Of a DNA stretch of 16,574 bases, positions 1 to 7,170 are shown piece by piece. The notes below the pieces were generated by a model that saw nothing but the letters and a program-made list of their open reading frames with translations, did no database searches and was not told the DNA's origin. Position 1 is the first letter of the stretch. The number at the start of each line of letters is the position of its first letter. The position numbers were made by a program, and so were the translations under genes. The DNA comes from an uncultured Haemophilus sp. (GTDB lineage: Bacteria > Pseudomonadota > Gammaproteobacteria > Enterobacterales > Pasteurellaceae). The stretch spans positions 1 to 16,574 of the forward strand of contig NZ_CAJLNI010000032.1 in NCBI RefSeq assembly GCF_905207935.1, written 5' to 3'.

Positions 1-262
1 CATCATAGTGCCCCGCATTTAAACCGATAATAATGTTTTCGATACGGGTATCTTTGAACTCAACATTTTTGTTAAGATTTTTGCCCAAGGTACGCATTAA
101 ATCAGGATCAAAACCACTGGCTTTGCCATTATCTAAATATGCATAAGGCGCATAGGTTAAGTCGATACCAACACGCAAATTTTTCTCATCTTGCGCTTGG
201 CTAAATACCGAATAAAAAAGAATCGTACTTGTTGTGAGTGCTTTTTTAATGAAGGATCGCAT
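1..262 (-). CDS. Periplasmic amino-acid-type ABC substrate-binding protein, N-terminal part only
   Basis: The reading frame starts at an ATG at 262 and is still open at the window edge, so only the first 87 residues are visible. A Shine-Dalgarno AGGAAAG lies 4 bases before the ATG. The N-terminus is a signal peptide: MRSFIKKA, then a hydrophobic stretch, with likely cleavage after FSQA near residue 23. The mature part opens with LRVGIDLTYAPYAYLDNGKA followed by SGFDPDLM. That is the typical start of family 3 solute-binding proteins (polar amino acid binding, GlnH/FliY/ArtI type), which capture a ligand in the periplasm and deliver it to an ABC permease. The ligand cannot be named from this fragment. 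It is preceded by 130 bases of AT-rich leader, and the terminator of the CHY zinc-finger gene lies upstream, so it is probably its own transcription unit. Confidence 0.85.
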   Translation of the reverse strand, partial: MRSFIKKALTTSTILFYSVFSQAQDEKNLRVGIDLTYAPYAYLDNGKASGFDPDLMRTLGKNLNKNVEFKDTRIENIIIGLNAGHYD

Positions 263-394
263 ATTCTTTCCTGTTAATTATTAAAATACTAACTTTTAAA
301 ATAGAAGTGCGGATGATTTTAGAAAAGTTTTTTATAACAATCTAATAACCATTCCCCCTAACATATAGCTTTTTAGAATATGGCGTTTAGAATG

Positions 395-418
395 AAAAAA
401 ACGCCTCAAAAGAGACGT
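395..418 (-). terminator. Rho-independent terminator of the CHY zinc-finger/mtnN run
   Basis: Read on the minus strand there is a 7 bp stem ACGTCTC / GAGGCGT (one G-T wobble) with a TTTT loop at 408-411, followed by seven T residues. The stem includes the stop codon of the zinc-finger frame (406-408), so termination directly abuts the gene. It separates this run from the downstream binding-protein gene. Confidence 0.8.
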
Positions 419-729
419 CTATTTTTTGAAATATAATTCGTAATGCTTTGCACAATTTGGATTGAAGGATGATGACAATGCGGGCAGGCATCAACGGAAA
501 GATAAGTTTCGATGCTTAATGTTTGTTTACAATGACCACAAAGAATAGCATGTTCATCGAACTGTGAGGCAAGTCAAGGTTCAAAATTATGATCCTCGGC
601 TTCATTATGACATTGATAGCAGGGATAGAACTTTAAGTACTTTGCGCATTTTAGGGCAATAATGTCTTTTTCTCCGCGATAGTGAACGCAGCGAGTTTCA
701 TAATCCACTAATTGCCCGTAAACGATCAT
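406..729 (-). pseudogene. CHY zinc-finger protein gene interrupted by an in-frame TGA
   Basis: The frame starts at ATG 729 and ends at TGA 406-408, 107 codons plus stop. It is broken at codon 52 by TGA (574-576), giving only 51 residues if not read through. Before the stop are CVHY (C14, H16), C28, YPCYQCH (C37, C40, H41) and D46-H47. After it are LCGHC (C64, C67) and ACPHC (C82, C85). This Cys/His spacing is that of the CHY zinc-finger family, a small zinc-binding domain of unclear bacterial function. The family usually has a Trp after E-P at the position of the stop, so TGG changed to TGA is the simplest explanation. The frame stays open and conserved after the stop, suggesting a recent mutation, a sequencing error or readthrough. 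The start ATGA overlaps the mtnN stop by 4 bases, so it should be translationally coupled to mtnN. Confidence 0.8.
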
Positions 730-1415
730 AGCTGTTCAAGCATTCCTAATACTAACGCTGAAGATTGTTTTGCTGCAAGTGGGAGAAATTCTTCAAATGA
801 CATACTCGCTTCGCCATCGCCTGCATCAGAAATAGCTCGAACAACCACAAAAGGTACGTTAAAGGCATGACAAACTTGTGCAATTGCTGTTGCTTCCATT
901 TCTACTGCTGTCACATTGGGGAAATCCGCTTTAATTTGAGCAATTTTTTCTTCGCTATTAATAAAGCTATCACCCGAGCAAATTAAACCACGTTTTACAT
1001 TTTGCCCTTGTGACTGTGCAATTTCATCGGCTAAATCGGCTAATTGTTTATCAGAAAGAAAAGCCGCTGGATTTGCGGGTAACTGACCTTTTTCATAGCC
1101 AAATGCCGTCACATCGGCATCGTGATAGCGGGTTTCATCGGAAATAACGATATCTCCTACTTTTAAACCTTTTGCGACACCGCCTGCTGAGCCGGTATTT
1201 AAAACCACATCCGGTTTAGCCAATTGTAATAAAGCAGTAGTGCCAATAGCCGCGGCGACTTTACCAATCCCAGATTGCAATAATGCGACTTCTTTACCAT
1301 TAATTTTGCCTTCAAAAATGACCGCACTTGCCACTTTTGTTTCTTTTTTATCTGTCATTAATTGGGATAAAATTTCCACTTCTTGTGCCATTGCACCAAC
1401 AATCCCGATTTTCAT
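726..1415 (-). CDS. mtnN: 5'-methylthioadenosine/S-adenosylhomocysteine nucleosidase
   Basis: The enzyme cleaves adenine from methylthioadenosine, S-adenosylhomocysteine and 5'-deoxyadenosine in the cytoplasm. It clears inhibitory SAM by-products and feeds methionine salvage and the AI-2 route. At 229 residues it has the standard family length. The N-terminus MKIGIVGAMAQEVEIL carries E12, VEMEATA carries E174 and AISDAGDGEA carries D197, the same numbering as the known catalytic residues of E. coli MtnN. The glycine-rich NTGSAGGV (73-80) and SGDSFI (147-152) are also typical. The ATG overlaps the TAA of the upstream DsbA-like gene by one base (TAATG), with AAGGAAAA as ribosome binding site. 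The TGA stop overlaps the next gene's ATG. An uptake signal (1321-1329) lies inside and encodes Ser-Ala-Val. Identification is secure. Confidence 0.97.
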   Translation of the reverse strand: MKIGIVGAMAQEVEILSQLMTDKKETKVASAVIFEGKINGKEVALLQSGIGKVAAAIGTTALLQLAKPDVVLNTGSAGGVAKGLKVGDIVISDETRYHDADVTAFGYEKGQLPANPAAFLSDKQLADLADEIAQSQGQNVKRGLICSGDSFINSEEKIAQIKADFPNVTAVEMEATAIAQVCHAFNVPFVVVRAISDAGDGEASMSFEEFLPLAAKQSSALVLGMLEQL

Positions 1416-2131
1416 TATTTTTTCCTTTCTTGTTCGAGTTTATTCACTAAGAAATCTAATACTGCTACGCCATAATCATCGTTATACAGCGTACTCGCGG
1501 TGAGAACATATTTTCCGCCCACAACCACATAAGGGAAAGTAAAGACACCATATTCTTCTGTCAAATAAATGGCGTTACTCACATCCTCTTTCACTTCTTT
1601 GGAATAGACGACCTTATTAAATTCAGCTTTACTAATCCCTTGTGAGACAACCCATTCACGCATCTTATCTAATGTGGATAATTCGGTATAGCGTGCCTTT
1701 TCAGAGGTTTCAAATAACAGCACATCTGACAACTCACCCACTTTTAAACGCTGTAATGTATAGAATATTGTCGCTGAAAATTTAGCTTCGTTTGTAGCAA
1801 CTGGATGCTCTTCTAATGCCACTTTATTAGGACGAATTTGGCTATAAAGTTGCAAAATATCTTGAGCTGAAGAACAAACTCGGCAGTCGTAATCAAAGAA
1901 AAATTGGATCGGAATTTTACGATCGTTTCTTTTAGCTTGTTCAATCGGTTCTTGATATGAAAAATAATCTCGACCATCTTCAAACTGTGCCACATTTGCC
2001 GGCGGTAAGTGCGGTGAATTTTTGGCAGAAAAATCCTTTGCATTGACTTCACTGAATGCGACATTTGTCACACTCAGCAATATCATTGCAAAGGATCCTT
2101 TTAATAATTTATTCTGCCAAACTTTTTTCAT
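1415..2131 (-). CDS. Exported DsbA-like thiol:disulfide oxidoreductase
   Basis: A 238-residue thioredoxin-fold protein with a signal peptide: basic MKKVWQNKLLKG, then a hydrophobic segment, then likely cleavage near FSEVNA. The mature domain carries FFDYDCRVCSSAQD with a C83-R-V-C86 active site and a cis-proline at P200 in VFTFPYVVV. It ends with a short charged tail, QERKK. These are the hallmarks of the DsbA family, which introduces disulfides into periplasmic proteins. However, CRVC is unlike the CPHC of classical DsbA, so its redox potential and partner may differ; it may be a second, specialised DsbA-like protein. It lies 3 bases after recJ and is coupled to mtnN by TAATG, so it is co-transcribed with housekeeping genes. 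DsbC two genes upstream makes a disulfide theme. An uptake signal is at 2007-2015. The family is clear; the exact role is inferred. Confidence 0.85.
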   Translation of the reverse strand: MKKVWQNKLLKGSFAMILLSVTNVAFSEVNAKDFSAKNSPHLPPANVAQFEDGRDYFSYQEPIEQAKRNDRKIPIQFFFDYDCRVCSSAQDILQLYSQIRPNKVALEEHPVATNEAKFSATIFYTLQRLKVGELSDVLLFETSEKARYTELSTLDKMREWVVSQGISKAEFNKVVYSKEVKEDVSNAIYLTEEYGVFTFPYVVVGGKYVLTASTLYNDDYGVAVLDFLVNKLEQERKK

Positions 2132-2134
2132 AAA

Positions 2135-3859
2135 TTAACCAATTGGTTCAATATAATCGACTAATAATTGGAGGTTTCGATTTCCACGAAACTCATTAAT
2201 TTCTAACTTATAAGCAAATTTTGCCTGCTTAATCGACAAGTCGGGATAATACCGAGTATCGATATTAAACGCAATGGCATCTAATAATGGACCGCCATTT
2301 TTAGGCTCAACAAGCATTTTTAAATGATTTTGATTCTGTCCGATTGCTCGTTGCTCAAAAATTTTAAATTCACCATCAAAAACAGGCTCAGGAAAAGCTT
2401 GTCCCCAAGGACCGCCAGATTTTATCACTTCTGCCGTTTCAATACTAAATTCATTTGCTTGAAGTTCGCCATCCGTCCAAATCACACCTTGTAATTGATC
2501 TTCATTTAACCAATCTTGCACCGTTTGATTAAAAATCTTTTGAAACTCTGGGAAAAAGCTTTCTTTAATGCTTAATCCTGCTGCCATGGCATGACCGCCA
2601 AATTTTAAAATCATATCCGGATGTTGGGAATGAATACGCTCTAATACATCGCGCATATGCAAGCCTTCAATTGAACGTGCAGAACCTTTTAAAATGCCTT
2701 CTTGATCTTGCGCAAAAGCAATAACGGGTCGATGGTATTGATCTTTGATTCGAGAAGCCACAATACCTAATACGCCTTGATGCCAATCTGGCTGGAATAA
2801 GGCGATCCCCATCGGCAATTCATCCGAAAGTGCGGTGAGATTTCGGCAAATTTCTAAGGCCTCGAGCTTCATGCCTTGCTCAATTTCTTTTCGAGCCTGA
2901 TTTAGGCTATCTAAATCCAAGGCTTGAGCTCTTGCCTCTTGCATACTTTCTGCAAGTAATAACTCCACACCGACAGACATATTGTCTAATCGGCCCGCAG
3001 CATTTAAACGGGGTGCAATTGCAAAGCCCAAATCAGCCGAGCAAAGTTTTTCGACTTCTCGATTAGCCACTTCTGCGAGAGCAATAATTCCTGGTCGACA
3101 ACGTTTCGCACGAATTCGCATCAACCCTTGATAGGCTAAAATACGGTTATTTTGATCAAGGGGAACAACGTCTGCAATCGTGCCGAGTGCGACTAAATCC
3201 AGTAATTCAGTAAAATTAGGTTGTGTTTCAGCCGTAAAAATACCTAACTCGCGAAATTTGGCACGTAAAGCGAGCATTAAATAGAATGCTACGCCTACGC
3301 CGGCTAAACATTTTGAGGGGAAATCACATTGTTGCAAATTTGGATTAACAATGGCATCAGCATTCGGCAGTATTTCTGGTGGCAAGTGATGATCGGTAAT
3401 CAACACCTTTACACCCTGCTCTTTTAAATACGCTACACCCTCAAAAGACGATACCCCGTTATCCACCGTCATTAATAACTGCACGCCTTTTTCCATTGCC
3501 ATCTCAGCAACAGGTACACTCAAACCATAGCCTTGTTCAAAACGATTTGGTACAAGGTATTCCACATCAGTAAAGCCAAGCATACGTAAAGCTAACACTG
3601 AAAGCGCCGTACTTGTTGCCCCATCAGCATCAAAATCGCCGACGATAACAATCTTTTGTTGCTGTTGATAAGCATCAACCAATAAATCTACGGCTTGTTG
3701 AATACCGTGTAATTGATTGGGATTCAGCATTGATTGCAAAGTGCGGTCTAATTCTTGGCTGTTTTTAATATGGCGAGAACGATAGAGACGATCGAGTAAT
3801 GCATTATCTGAAACAGGATTTCCGGCAGGAATTTCACGACGTTTGATGAGTTTTTTCAC
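2135..3859 (-). CDS. recJ: Single-stranded-DNA-specific exonuclease RecJ
   Basis: RecJ degrades single-stranded DNA 5' to 3' in the RecF recombination pathway, mismatch repair and fork processing. The 574 residues match the family length. DHH phosphoesterase motifs are in order: DFDADG (75-80), TVDNG (131-135), TDHH (155-158), TIADVVPL with D231, and NAAGRLDN (286-293). The DHHA1 part has KFGGHAMAAGL (419-429). A C-terminal OB-like domain follows. The start codon is GTG (3857-3859), with an in-frame TAA only four codons upstream and no in-frame ATG between, so GTG is the best choice. It gives KKLIKRRE directly, but no strong Shine-Dalgarno precedes it. It follows dsbC after 102 bases containing a hairpin, and the next gene begins 3 bases after its stop. 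Uptake signals lie at 2828-2836 and 3739-3747. Confidence 0.97.
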   Translation of the reverse strand: MKKLIKRREIPAGNPVSDNALLDRLYRSRHIKNSQELDRTLQSMLNPNQLHGIQQAVDLLVDAYQQQQKIVIVGDFDADGATSTALSVLALRMLGFTDVEYLVPNRFEQGYGLSVPVAEMAMEKGVQLLMTVDNGVSSFEGVAYLKEQGVKVLITDHHLPPEILPNADAIVNPNLQQCDFPSKCLAGVGVAFYLMLALRAKFRELGIFTAETQPNFTELLDLVALGTIADVVPLDQNNRILAYQGLMRIRAKRCRPGIIALAEVANREVEKLCSADLGFAIAPRLNAAGRLDNMSVGVELLLAESMQEARAQALDLDSLNQARKEIEQGMKLEALEICRNLTALSDELPMGIALFQPDWHQGVLGIVASRIKDQYHRPVIAFAQDQEGILKGSARSIEGLHMRDVLERIHSQHPDMILKFGGHAMAAGLSIKESFFPEFQKIFNQTVQDWLNEDQLQGVIWTDGELQANEFSIETAEVIKSGGPWGQAFPEPVFDGEFKIFEQRAIGQNQNHLKMLVEPKNGGPLLDAIAFNIDTRYYPDLSIKQAKFAYKLEINEFRGNRNLQLLVDYIEPIG

Positions 3860-3928
3860 GGTATTTCGTTATTTAAAATGCCCACTAAAGGAACATTCAA
3901 TATGTGCTTTGATGATATGAATATTTTA

Positions 3929-3949
3929 AGGGCGTATACAATACGCCCT
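3929..3949 (-). terminator. Hairpin between dsbC and recJ, possible attenuator
   Basis: A perfect 9 bp inverted repeat AGGGCGTAT / ATACGCCCT with a 3-base loop lies just after the dsbC stop. On the minus strand it is followed by TAAAATATT rather than a clean T-run, so termination may be partial. It could reduce recJ expression relative to dsbC or protect the dsbC 3' end. The structure is seen; the function is inferred. Confidence 0.55.
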
Positions 3950-3961
3950 CACTACTAACAA

Positions 3962-4648
3962 TTATTGTGCAGATTCTTGTAACACAGCTAATAAATCTTG
4001 AGGTTTTAAATATCCTCCAAGCATTTCACCTGTTGAAGTCACAATACTTGGCGTACCTTTCACACCAAGTTGTACACCTAAATCATAGTGTTTTTTCACA
4101 ATGTTAGGCGTTTTCAATTCTTTCGGTAAGTTACCTTTTTCAGCTTCATTCAATGCAAATACAGGATCTTTTGCCGTCCAAATTGCTTCCATTTGACGAG
4201 CAGTTTCATTCATTCCTGCGCGCGGGAATGCAAGATAGCGAACGGTAATACCTAAATCATTATATTCTTTCACTTGTTGATGAAGAATATGACAATAATG
4301 ACAAGTAATATCCATGAATACGGTCACAACATATTTTTCATTTTTTGCCGGATAAATGATCATTTCATTTTTTAACGCATTCACTTTATCCGCTAAAAGT
4401 TTACCAGCCACATCAACCGGGCCTTTATTTGTTAATTCATACATTTTGCCTTGCAAAACATATTGACCATTTTCGCTCACATATAAAATACCTTGATCAG
4501 TCACTGCTGTTTTAAGGCCTTTTACCGGTGAATCTTTCACCTCAATATTTTTCGCACCTAATGCTTGTAATTTCGATTTAATCTCAGCATCACTCGCCAT
4601 TGCAGTAGCAGAAGCAGTGATTAAAAGTGCGGTCAGTAATTTTTTCAT
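3962..4648 (-). CDS. dsbC: Thiol:disulfide interchange protein DsbC
   Basis: A periplasmic disulfide isomerase that repairs wrongly paired disulfides, normally as a homodimer kept reduced by DsbD. The frame can be extended to 4675, but the ATG at 4648 is preferred. AGGA lies 7 bases upstream and it gives a clean signal peptide (MKKLLTALLITASATAMA, cleavage after A18) and a 228-residue protein. The N-terminal dimerisation domain runs to about residue 85. The thioredoxin domain has DITCHYCH with C116/C119, and cis-proline P200 in KGTPSIV. There are no other cysteines, so the second, structural disulfide known in E. coli DsbC is missing. An uptake signal at 4625-4633 sits in the signal peptide and encodes Thr-Ala-Leu. 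It is the first gene of a run with recJ, and it diverges from prfB. The promoter is at 4684-4711. Confidence 0.95.
   Translation of the reverse strand: MKKLLTALLITASATAMASDAEIKSKLQALGAKNIEVKDSPVKGLKTAVTDQGILYVSENGQYVLQGKMYELTNKGPVDVAGKLLADKVNALKNEMIIYPAKNEKYVVTVFMDITCHYCHILHQQVKEYNDLGITVRYLAFPRAGMNETARQMEAIWTAKDPVFALNEAEKGNLPKELKTPNIVKKHYDLGVQLGVKGTPSIVTSTGEMLGGYLKPQDLLAVLQESAQ
4625..4633 (+). repeat. Uptake signal inside the dsbC signal peptide
   Basis: An exact AAGTGCGGT; on the coding strand it reads ACC GCA CTT and supplies Thr6-Ala7-Leu8 of the DsbC signal peptide. The same arrangement occurs in the MerP-like gene at 8639-8647. Confidence 0.85.
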
Positions 4649-4683
4649 TTTTATTCCTAAATATCTAAACAACAAAGATTAGA

Positions 4684-4711
4684 ATTATAAATGTATCGAT
4701 GATTTGTGCAA
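4684..4711 (-). promoter_or_regulatory. Sigma70-type promoter for dsbC
   Basis: Read on the minus strand: TTGCAC (4711-4706), a 16-base spacer, then a perfect TATAAT (4689-4684), placed about 36 bases before the dsbC ATG. The -35 matches consensus at only three of six positions, so the assignment leans on the -10 element. The location supports the ATG at 4648 over the longer frame starting at 4675, which would leave almost no leader. Confidence 0.6.
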
Positions 4712-4774
4712 GCCAAACTACCCAAAAAACTGAAAATGACTTATACTTCCGCCGTTTATAGAGGTTTATTTATT

Positions 4775-5873
4775 ATGTTTGAAATCAATCCAATCAAAAA
4801 CAAAATCACCGACCTTTCCGAGCGCACTTCTGTGCTTCGGGGGTATCTTTGACTTCGACGCAAAAGTCGAGCGTTTAGAAGAAGTTAATGCCGAATTAGA
4901 ACAACCCGATGTGTGGAACGAACCTGAAAAAGCCCAAGCGCTTGGGAAAGAACGCGTTTCACTTGAACAAGTGGTTGATACCATCAAGAATTTAGAACAA
5001 GGTTTAGAAGATGTTGAAGGACTGCTTGAGTTAGCTATTGAAGCTGAAGATGAAGAGACCTTCAATGAGGCCGTTGCTGAATTAGATGAGCTTGAACAAC
5101 AACTTGCAAAACTCGAATTCCGACGCATGTTTAGCGGTGAACATGATGCATGCGATTGTTATGTCGATTTACAAGCAGGTTCTGGTGGAACAGAAGCGCA
5201 AGACTGGACGGAAATGTTACTTCGCATGTACCTTCGTTGGGCTGAAAGCAAAGGCTTTAAAACTGAATTAATGGAAGTCTCTGATGGTGATGTCGCAGGT
5301 TTAAAATCAGCGACGATTCGTGTCAGTGGCGAATATGCTTTCGGTTGGTTACGCACAGAAACTGGTATTCATCGTTTAGTGCGCAAAAGTCCATTCGACT
5401 CTAATAATCGACGTCATACATCGTTTGCAGCGGCTTTCGTTTATCCTGAAATTGATGACGATATTGATATTGAAATCAATCCGGCTGATTTACGTATTGA
5501 CGTTTATCGTGCATCTGGTGCGGGTGGTCAGCACGTCAATAAAACCGAAAGTGCGGTGCGTATTACTCACATGCCAAGTGGGATTGTCGTGCAATGTCAA
5601 AACGATCGTTCTCAACACAAAAATAAAGATCAAGCCATGAAGCAGTTAAAAGCGAAATTGTATGAGCTTGAGTTACAAAAGAAAAATGCGGATAAACAAG
5701 CGATGGAAGATAATAAATCTGATATTGGTTGGGGCAGCCAAATTCGTTCTTATGTGTTAGATGATGCACGTATTAAGGATCTCCGCACAGGCGTTGAAAA
5801 TCGTAATACACAAGCAGTGCTAGATGGCGATCTTGACCGCTTTATTGAAGCAAGCTTAAAAGCGGGACTTTAA
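4775..5873 (+). CDS. prfB: Peptide chain release factor 2 (RF2), expressed by programmed +1 frameshift
   Basis: RF2 recognises UGA and UAA in the ribosomal A site and triggers release of the finished protein. Translation starts at ATG 4775 (MFEINPIKNKI...), reads 25 codons to an in-frame TGA (4850-4852), shifts +1 and continues from GAC 4851. This gives 365 residues, the E. coli length. The SPF stop-codon recognition tripeptide is S205-P206-F207, and the GGQ hydrolysis motif is at 250-252 in RASGAGGQHVNKTE. Residue 246 is Ala, as in most bacteria rather than the Thr of E. coli K-12. The N-terminal helical domain contains the characteristic ERLEEVNAELEQPDVWNEP. Expression is autoregulated: low RF2 slows termination at the TGA and favours the shift. 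An uptake signal (5549-5557) encodes Ser-Ala-Val of the conserved TESAVR just after GGQ. Identification is secure. Confidence 0.98.
4838..4853 (+). promoter_or_regulatory. RF2 programmed +1 frameshift site
   Basis: The sequence CGGGGGTATCTTTGAC holds an internal Shine-Dalgarno-like GGGGG, a TAT spacer, the slippery CTT codon (4847-4849) and the stop TGA followed by C (a weak stop context). The layout equals the well-studied E. coli site except that AGGGGG is CGGGGG here. Confidence 0.95.
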
Positions 5874-5886
5874 TCATCTCTTATAC

Positions 5887-5920
5887 AAAAAAGTGCGGTC
5901 AATTTTAACCGCACTTTTTT
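5887..5920. terminator. Bidirectional uptake-signal hairpin terminator between prfB and ycjF
   Basis: Two uptake signals in opposite orientation (5891-5899 and 5908-5916) form a perfect 13 bp stem AAAAAAGTGCGGT / ACCGCACTTTTTT with an 8-base loop. T-runs lie at the 3' end on both strands. It starts 13 bases after the prfB stop and ends one base from the ycjF stop, so it can end both converging transcripts. Confidence 0.9.
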
Positions 5921-5921
5921 A

Positions 5922-6989
5922 TTACACTTCTTCTTTTTCTTTCAGTTTATTCTTGCCTAACACTGCATCTTTCATCACTGTCAGCAATTCTTTTTGCACA
6001 TGAGAAAGTTTTGGTTTTTCCGACTTTTCAAATGCAAGTGGGCGACAAAACTCCATAGCCTTAATGCCCAATCTAGCCGTTAATAATCCCACGCCAATCC
6101 CCTGCGCTGCTCGTGCAGAAAGTTTCGCGGTAATATCTTGCGAAAGCCAATCCATGCCTAAATCTTGCACAATCTCCGTTGCCCCTGCAAAAGCAAGATT
6201 CACTAACACCATTCTAAGTAAGCGAAGACGGGTAAAATACCCAAGCTCAATCCCATAGATCGCTGCAATTTTATTGATTAAACGAATATTTCGCCACGCA
6301 ATAAAAAACATATCAATAATGGCTAAAGGACTGATTGCCACAATCACAGCGGATTCTGCTGCCATTTTAGTAATCAGTTTTTTCGCTTTTTTATCAAAAG
6401 ACTGTAACACTGTTTGACTAAATAAATGGGTAACTTCGCGAGCAGAATAACTTTCGTTCAGCTGTTTTTCCCATTGGACAATTGCAGGATGTTGCGAATC
6501 CAATTTTAAGGTATCGGCAATCGATAAACACAAGGCTCTTCCTTTCTCACTATCCTGTTCAGAAAAAACGTGATGATTTTTAACCGCACTTTCACCTATT
6601 AATCGCTGACTTTGTTCTTGTAAATTCAAACGCTTTTTGAGTTTCACCAAACGTCGCCATTCTGCGATGATTTCAGATAAACCAAACAACACAACGACAA
6701 AACTCACTAACGCAAAAGCAAGGTAAATCCATTGTTGATTTTGATAACTATCCCAAATCCATTGAACAGATTGTGCAACCGTCGCCCCTAAAAATAAAAG
6801 TGCGGTCAATTTCAAAGCCGTTTTCCAACCACTCGATTTAGGCTTCACAATTTGCTCAAATTGCTCGTCCAACAACTCCCCTTCTAAAGGTTCATTATCA
6901 ATGGTTGTTTCAACATTATAAAATTCCTGCTTAGGCAGAATTTCTTCCTCTTCTGGTTGTTGAGATTGTGTGAAAATTTGTTTTGTCAT
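5922..6989 (-). CDS. ycjF: YcjF-family inner-membrane protein (DUF697/UPF0283)
   Basis: A 355-residue membrane protein of the YcjF family, whose biochemical role is not settled; in E. coli its gene sits beside ycjX in a stress-inducible operon. The ATG at 6989 is chosen over an upstream in-frame start at 7070: GGAAAG lies 4 bases before it and it begins MTKQIFTQSQQPEEEE, like the family. The extension would add an unlikely hydrophobic leader that overlaps the next gene's promoter. After an acidic cytoplasmic region (1-55) come two membrane spans (about 58-78 and 86-106), a charged linker with RRLVKLKKR and a long soluble part. A hydrophobic DUF697-like C-terminal region (about 212-275) follows, with IVAISPLAIIDMFFIAWRNI. 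Two uptake signals lie inside (6583-6591, 6798-6806). Here ycjX is 3.1 kb away instead of adjacent. Confidence 0.88.
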   Translation of the reverse strand: MTKQIFTQSQQPEEEEILPKQEFYNVETTIDNEPLEGELLDEQFEQIVKPKSSGWKTALKLTALLFLGATVAQSVQWIWDSYQNQQWIYLAFALVSFVVVLFGLSEIIAEWRRLVKLKKRLNLQEQSQRLIGESAVKNHHVFSEQDSEKGRALCLSIADTLKLDSQHPAIVQWEKQLNESYSAREVTHLFSQTVLQSFDKKAKKLITKMAAESAVIVAISPLAIIDMFFIAWRNIRLINKIAAIYGIELGYFTRLRLLRMVLVNLAFAGATEIVQDLGMDWLSQDITAKLSARAAQGIGVGLLTARLGIKAMEFCRPLAFEKSEKPKLSHVQKELLTVMKDAVLGKNKLKEKEEV

Positions 6990-7072
6990 TATTCTTTCCA
7001 ATAAAAATAGAAACGGTATTTTACTTCGAATTTCTTTAGCAAATCTTAAATGGCTGAAATAAAAAAGCAATA

Positions 7073-7100
7073 TTGACTAGAAAATAAAATGAGCTACTAT
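7073..7100 (+). promoter_or_regulatory. Sigma70-type promoter for the transglutaminase/MerT/MerP-like cassette
   Basis: TTGACT (7073-7078, five of six consensus bases), a 16-base spacer and TACTAT (7095-7100, four of six) lie about 70 bases before the first ATG. This is the best promoter-like match in the gap between ycjF and the cassette. Confidence 0.5.
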
Positions 7101-7131
7101 AGCCATTGTCCACAATTAGTTTATCTAATGT

Positions 7132-7152
7132 GTTAAGTTTTAACTGTTAACT
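7132..7152 (+). repeat. GTTAA/TTAAC repeats in the cassette leader, operator candidate
   Basis: The inverted repeat GTTAA (7132-7136) / TTAAC (7140-7144) is followed by the palindrome GTTAAC (7146-7151). TTAACT occurs twice, 7 bases apart. They lie between the -10 box and the ATG, where a repressor could act. I do not recognise the motif as a known operator. Confidence 0.3.
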
Positions 7153-7170
7153 AACTAGAAGGATCTTTTC

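Noticed and set aside
574..576. TGA read as Trp by an altered genetic code
   Set aside because: The window carries prfB with its UGA-dependent frameshift and several genes ending in TGA, including mtnN and ycjX, so TGA is a normal stop here.
1240..1503. Plus-strand frame across the mtnN/DsbA-like junction
   Set aside because: It is antisense to two secure genes and shows no coding features of its own.
4766..5128. Serine-rich open frame antisense to prfB
   Set aside because: It is the complement of the Glu/Leu-rich RF2 helical domain and its serine-run composition is typical of a shadow frame.
6990..7070. Longer N-terminus for YcjF starting at 7070
   Set aside because: The extension is not family-like, lacks a ribosome site and covers the leader region; the ATG at 6989 has GGAAAG.
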